Positions 14,225 through 17,676 of a DNA stretch of 17,676 bases are shown here, piece after piece. The notes under the pieces were generated by a model. The model saw nothing but the letters and a program-made list of their open reading frames with translations. It searched no databases and was not told where the DNA came from. Origin of the DNA: Bacillota bacterium (GTDB lineage: Bacteria > Bacillota > Clostridia > Clostridiales > Caloramatoraceae). Made by a program: the position numbers and the translations under genes. The stretch lies in contig JAEZLD010000018.1 of the NCBI GenBank assembly GCA_023415335.1, positions 1 through 17,676 of the forward strand. Reading direction: 5' to 3'. Position 1 is the first letter of the stretch; every line of letters starts with the position of its first letter.

Positions 14225-14962
14225 TTATATTTCCTGCTGATTTATAAGTATAAATGGGGTCAGTTCATCAGACTGGCCTGCAGGATTATCCTTTATTATA
14301 GCCTTAAGGGTTTCGTCAGAATAAGGCATATCAGGGCTCTTTCCTAAAAGCTCCACATTCAGGTCGTTGGCATCCACCAGCATACAGTCTATTCCAAGGG
14401 TCTCCTTTATCTCTCTGCAAACCTTTTCAGGCTCTTGTGGTCCTAGAAGTGCCATGGACCTGTAAAGCTCAAATGAGCTGTTCTTATAGAATCCGTCGAT
14501 TCCTGCTATGTTATGCCCTGCAATTTTGTAGAACACTCCACTTTTACCAAACAGCTTACATACTGCACCACAGATGGCAGCCAGGATTATCCTTGGTAGT
14601 CCGGCCAGGTTTATAGCCAGCTGAAGCTTATAAGGCTCATCCATAGCAACTCCTCTGTTATTAGAGCTTGCAAATTTGGATAGGAATTTTGCCCAAAAGC
14701 CAAGCTTAACATCCTTCATCTCAACAACATGGTTCTGGCACATGGATATTATTTTTTCACTTATTGAGAGAAGGTCTCCTTCCTTACACAAAGGGGCTAC
14801 ATATTTCTTAACCAGCTCTATGTAGGATTCTCCCCTTTCCACAAAGTGGGTTTGTATTGCTATCCTTTTGTAGCTTTTGCCTTCAACAGACACATCTGCT
14901 CTATCATAATAAATGATTCCATCTTGCTCATGCTTTGCCTCTGGTGTATTTCTAAATGACAT
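14225..14962 (-). CDS. CofE-like protein (F420-0:gamma-glutamyl ligase family)
   Basis: A 245-residue protein whose N-terminal half resembles the CofE fold, which adds glutamate to coenzyme F420-0: KRIAIQTHFVERGESYIELVKKYVAPLCKEGDLLSISEKIISMCQNHVVEM (residues 32-82). The middle part GLPRIILAAICGAVCKLFGKSGVFYKIAGHNIAGIDGF (121-158) is hydrophobic, and LLVDANDLN-like MLVDANDLN near 194-202 is also reminiscent of the family. Most Clostridia are not known to make F420, so a glutamyl ligase with another acceptor, or a different reaction, is likely. The start at 14962 is preferred over the ATG at 14980 because AAGGGATGG lies just before it. It is the first gene of a two-gene unit with the 133-residue protein. 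Confidence 0.65.
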   Translation of the reverse strand: MSFRNTPEAKHEQDGIIYYDRADVSVEGKSYKRIAIQTHFVERGESYIELVKKYVAPLCKEGDLLSISEKIISMCQNHVVEMKDVKLGFWAKFLSKFASSNNRGVAMDEPYKLQLAINLAGLPRIILAAICGAVCKLFGKSGVFYKIAGHNIAGIDGFYKNSSFELYRSMALLGPQEPEKVCREIKETLGIDCMLVDANDLNVELLGKSPDMPYSDETLKAIIKDNPAGQSDELTPFILINQQEI

Positions 14963-15091
14963 TTTATCCATCCCTTTCATCCATACTGTTTATATTTCTA
15001 AACACTCTGATTCCTATAATACCATGTCATACTGTGCTTGGCTATTTAAAGCATTGACCTGTTTTGTATTTTTATTCCTAAATTTCTAGAG

Positions 15092-15115
15092 ATATTATGA
15101 TTCACATCATAATAT
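15092..15115. promoter_or_regulatory. perfect inverted repeat upstream of the CofE-like gene
   Basis: ATATTATGAT (15092-15101) and ATCATAATAT (15106-15115) are perfect inverse copies separated by TCAC. It lies 130 nt upstream of the CofE-like start, inside a 236-nt AT-rich spacer that has no other clear feature apart from a weak TTCC/GGAA hairpin with a T run after rarA (about 15159-15176). It may be an operator; no regulator can be named. Confidence 0.35.
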
Positions 15116-15190
15116 AAGTTTATAAATTGGTATTTATACTCATTCGACAAGGCTAAAAAATTTCCTTCATGGAATTATTAATTTAAGTGT

Positions 15191-15216
15191 TAAGATTTTT
15201 ATTTAAGATTTTTATT
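15191..15216. repeat. 13-bp tandem duplication across the rarA stop codon
   Basis: TAAGATTTTTATT occurs twice in direct tandem, at 15191-15203 and 15204-15216. The rarA stop codon (15199-15201) lies within the copy at 15191-15203, so the last residues NKNLK come from the duplicated unit. Confidence 0.7.
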
Positions 15217-16539
15217 TCTCAAATCCCTTTTCAGCTTCTTTACATACTGAAGCCTTTCCCTGTAGTTCTTCTCCATTCCCTGATCTGTTGGGTTGTAATA
15301 CTCCTTGTCCTTAAGGCTGTCAGGCAGGCACTGGAGGTCGGTAATTTTATTCTCATAGTCGTGGGCATACATATAGCCATTCCCGTACCCAAGGTTACCC
15401 ATTAAGCTTGTTACTGCATTTCTTATCTGCAGGGGTACCCCCTCTGCCATAGTTTCCTGTGCGTCCTTCTTTGCCTTTTCGTAGGCAGTATAGAGTGAAT
15501 TGGATTTAGGTGCCAGTGATAAATATACCACCGCCTGAGTCAAATTAACGGTACACTCAGGCATTCCTATAAAGTGGCATGCCTGAAATGCAGCCACAGC
15601 CTGCTGCAATGCCCTTGTATCTGCCATTCCCACATCCTCTGAGGCAAACCTGACAAGCCTTCTTGCCACATACAAGGGATCCTCTCCGGCTTCAAGCATC
15701 CTTGCCAGCCAGTACACTGCTGCATCAGGGTCACTGTTTCTCATGGATTTGTGGAGGGCAGATATTATGTTGTAATGCTCCTCCCCGTTTTTATCATACA
15801 TAAGGGATTTTTTCTGTATACAGTCCTGTATAACCTTCAGGTCTATAACCCTGACTCCATCCTTCTCCTTAGCCCCCAGTGCGGCTATTTCTATTGTATT
15901 CAAGGCACTCCTGGCATCTCCATTGGCATATACGGCAATTTCCTCATATATTTTATCATCTATTGACAGCTTTAAATTCCCAAGTCCCCTTGGGTCCTTC
16001 ACTGCATTTTTAAGAAGCCTTTTTAAGTCATCAATCTCTAAGGATTTAAGTACAAATACTCTTGACCTTGATATGAGGGCAGAGTTCACCTCAAAGGAAG
16101 GGTTTTCTGTAGTAGCACCTATAAGCACTATATTCCCCTTCTCCACATGTGGAAGGAATGCATCCTGCTGGGCCTTGTTAAACCTGTGTATCTCATCTAC
16201 AAAAAGCACAGTCCTGACTCCTCTTCTACGAGTTTCCTCAGCCCTTGCCATAACCTCCTTTATCTCCTTCATACCTGAGGTCACGGCACTAAAGGTTACA
16301 AATTCAGCATGGGTCATTCCTGCAATTATCATAGCAAGGGTAGTCTTGCCAACTCCTGGAGGCCCCCAAAGAATCATAGAGGTTATATTATCACTTTCTA
16401 TAAGCTGCCTTAGCAGCCTTCCCCTGCCTACTATATGCTCTTGTCCATAAAATTCATCAAGGTTTCTTGGCCTCATCCTGTCAGCCAAGGGGGACAGCTT
16501 TTCCTCCCCGTCAAACATGGAGCTTTGCATAAGATTCAT
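15199..16539 (-). CDS. rarA: RarA/MgsA replication-associated recombination AAA+ ATPase
   Basis: A 446-residue cytosolic clamp-loader-like ATPase that acts at stalled replication forks together with SSB and the recombination machinery. Domains in order: N-terminal LADRMRPRNLDEFYGQEHI (18-36), Walker A GPPGVGKTT (59-67), Walker B VLFVDEIH (111-118), sensor 1 and arginine finger region GATTENPSFEVNSALISRSRV (141-161), and a C-terminal helical tetramerisation part with EHYNIISALHKSMRNSDPDAAVYWLARMLEAGEDPLY and RRLVRFASEDVGMADTRAL, both strong RarA signatures. The length is normal. AAGGTG precedes the start at 16539; Met4 is an alternative. It has a good sigma-A promoter and a LexA-type box at the predicted transcription start, so it is probably SOS-controlled. 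It is divergent from topB. Confidence 0.95.
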   Translation of the reverse strand: MNLMQSSMFDGEEKLSPLADRMRPRNLDEFYGQEHIVGRGRLLRQLIESDNITSMILWGPPGVGKTTLAMIIAGMTHAEFVTFSAVTSGMKEIKEVMARAEETRRRGVRTVLFVDEIHRFNKAQQDAFLPHVEKGNIVLIGATTENPSFEVNSALISRSRVFVLKSLEIDDLKRLLKNAVKDPRGLGNLKLSIDDKIYEEIAVYANGDARSALNTIEIAALGAKEKDGVRVIDLKVIQDCIQKKSLMYDKNGEEHYNIISALHKSMRNSDPDAAVYWLARMLEAGEDPLYVARRLVRFASEDVGMADTRALQQAVAAFQACHFIGMPECTVNLTQAVVYLSLAPKSNSLYTAYEKAKKDAQETMAEGVPLQIRNAVTSLMGNLGYGNGYMYAHDYENKITDLQCLPDSLKDKEYYNPTDQGMEKNYRERLQYVKKLKRDLRNKNLK

Positions 16540-16590
16540 TTTAACACCTTAATTCATATGTTTTAGCTTTATCTAGCTAAATTTCAATTG

Positions 16591-16602
16591 GAACATACGT
16601 TC
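16591..16602. promoter_or_regulatory. LexA (DinR-type) SOS box upstream of rarA
   Basis: GAACATACGTTC matches the Gram-positive LexA core GAAC-N4-GTTC; the outer bases (G and T instead of C and G) deviate. It lies directly at and after the predicted rarA transcription start (about 16603 on the minus strand), where binding would block transcription. Confidence 0.65.
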
Positions 16603-16609
16603 TTTTTAC

Positions 16610-16638
16610 ATTATAGTCTTAAATTGGCTGTTTAACAA
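16610..16638 (-). promoter_or_regulatory. sigma-A promoter of rarA
   Basis: On the minus strand TTGTTA (16633-16638) and TATAAT (16610-16615) are separated by exactly 17 nt. The leader to the start at 16539 is about 64 nt. Confidence 0.65.
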
Positions 16639-16740
16639 GGATAAGAAATGCTTACCCATTTAAAAATTAGCAAATGCACAAGAAAAGCTATTATTGGTTT
16701 GATTATTTTTTTCTGCTGTATTAATATTACTTCATAAGGA

Positions 16741-16746
16741 TATAAT
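16741..16746 (+). promoter_or_regulatory. possible -10 box of topB
   Basis: TATAAT lies 36 nt before the topB start codon, which would leave a short leader. No convincing -35 is present at the expected distance, so this is tentative. Confidence 0.3.
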
Positions 16747-16776
16747 CAGAGTTATAACATGAAAGGGATTTTCTAA

Positions 16777-17676
16777 ATGGGAAAGATGCTGGTACTGGCA
16801 GAGAAGCCGTCTGTTGGAAGGGATATAGCAAGGGTGCTTGGCTGCACCCAAAGAGGAGAAGGCTGCATAACCGGAGAGGAATACATAGTAACCTGGTGCA
16901 TAGGGCACCTAGTACAGCTATACGAGCCTGAGGACTACGATAAAAAATTAAAGGCCTGGTCCTTAGAGACTCTTCCAATAGTGCCTGAAGCCTTCAGGCT
17001 TAAAGCCTCCTCTAGCACCTCCAAACAGTTTAATATAGTTAAAAAGCTTATGAACAGCAGCGAGGTGGACTCCATTATATGCGCTACCGATGCCGGGAGA
17101 GAAGGAGAGCTTATATTCCGCTACACCTATATGCTGGCTAAATGCACCAAGCCCTTTAACAGGCTGTGGATATCCTCCATGACCGATACTGCCATAAAGA
17201 AGGGCTTCAAGGAGCTTAAGCCAGGGGCAGATTATGACTGCCTTTATAGCTCAGCCAAATGCCGCTCAGAAAGCGACTGGCTAGTAGGCATGAATGCAAG
17301 CAGGGCATTCAGCATAGTATATAATTCAAACCTTTCAATAGGAAGGGTTCAGACCCCCACACTGGCTATAATAGTAGCAAGGCATATTGAAAGAGAGAAC
17401 TTTAAATCTGATAACTATTACGAGGTTAAGCTTAAATATGATGGCTTCACAGGCACATGGTACAATGAAGCTGCCAAGGATACAAAGATAAAGGACAAGG
17501 CTCAGGCCCAGGCCATTGCAGATAAGGTAAAGGGAAAGGAAGCAGTAGTAAAGGCTTTGAACCATGAACCTAAAAAGGAGCCTTCTCCTCAGCTTTTTGA
17601 CCTGACTGAGCTTCAGAGGGCCTGCAACCGAAGATTCGGCCTTTCTGCGTCCAAGGCACTGGATATTGTTCAGGGC
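16777..17676 (+). CDS. topB: DNA topoisomerase III, N-terminal part (runs off the right edge)
   Basis: 300 codons of an open frame with no stop before the window end. TopB is a type IA topoisomerase that relaxes and decatenates DNA through a single-strand break. The TOPRIM domain is clear: MLVLAEKPSVGRDIARVL (4-21) and ATDAGREGELIFRY (103-116), with the acidic DxE-like residues in DAGREGE. SDWLVGMNASRAF (166-178) and SIGRVQTPTLAIIVARH (187-203) are family signatures. The visible part ends at LFDLTELQRACNRRFGLSASKALDIVQG, the segment that normally precedes the catalytic tyrosine motif, so the active-site tyrosine lies just past the window. The start has AAAGGGA about 8 nt upstream. It is divergent from rarA. 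Confidence 0.95.
   Translation, partial: MGKMLVLAEKPSVGRDIARVLGCTQRGEGCITGEEYIVTWCIGHLVQLYEPEDYDKKLKAWSLETLPIVPEAFRLKASSSTSKQFNIVKKLMNSSEVDSIICATDAGREGELIFRYTYMLAKCTKPFNRLWISSMTDTAIKKGFKELKPGADYDCLYSSAKCRSESDWLVGMNASRAFSIVYNSNLSIGRVQTPTLAIIVARHIERENFKSDNYYEVKLKYDGFTGTWYNEAAKDTKIKDKAQAQAIADKVKGKEAVVKALNHEPKKEPSPQLFDLTELQRACNRRFGLSASKALDIVQG

Overview
The window looks like chromosomal DNA of an anaerobic, low-to-moderate GC member of the Clostridia. The basis is AT-rich spacers, strong GGAGG-type ribosome binding sites, frequent ATA and AGG codons, at least one TTG start, and the gene families present. No tRNA, rRNA, CRISPR array or prophage was seen. The species cannot be named from this sequence.

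Layout, left to right. Positions 1-58 hold the 5' end of an unidentified minus-strand gene. Positions 127-397 hold an array of short hairpins with different stems and near-constant linkers. Minus-strand genes follow: a LURP-one/YxjI-type protein and a secreted beta-propeller protein. Next comes an apparent operon citX - aconitase-family hydratase - icd (6577 down to 2433) with a well-formed sigma-A promoter. A REP-associated (RAYT-type) transposase on the plus strand (6922-7842) is bracketed by inverted copies of GGGACGGTTAA, two on each side. Then come a sirtuin, a 56-residue membrane peptide gene, a MATE exporter, and galactose mutarotase. A free-standing transcription unit (11997-12334) consists of a promoter, a structured leader of about 180 nt, a 24-codon ORF and a terminator. 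After it are a DUF2804 protein, a two-gene unit (CofE-like protein plus a small Cys-containing protein), rarA behind a LexA box, and the first 300 codons of topB, which runs off the right edge.

How the parts may work together. Aconitase and isocitrate dehydrogenase form the oxidative branch from citrate to 2-oxoglutarate. CitX matures the citrate lyase acyl carrier protein, so the operon suggests citrate handling, but no citrate lyase or citrate synthase gene lies in the window. rarA and topB are divergent DNA maintenance genes, and the LexA box suggests that rarA is damage-inducible.

The most promising candidates for something undescribed are the leader plus micro-ORF unit at 11997-12334, the variable-stem hairpin array at 127-341, and the RAYT with its paired inverted ends.
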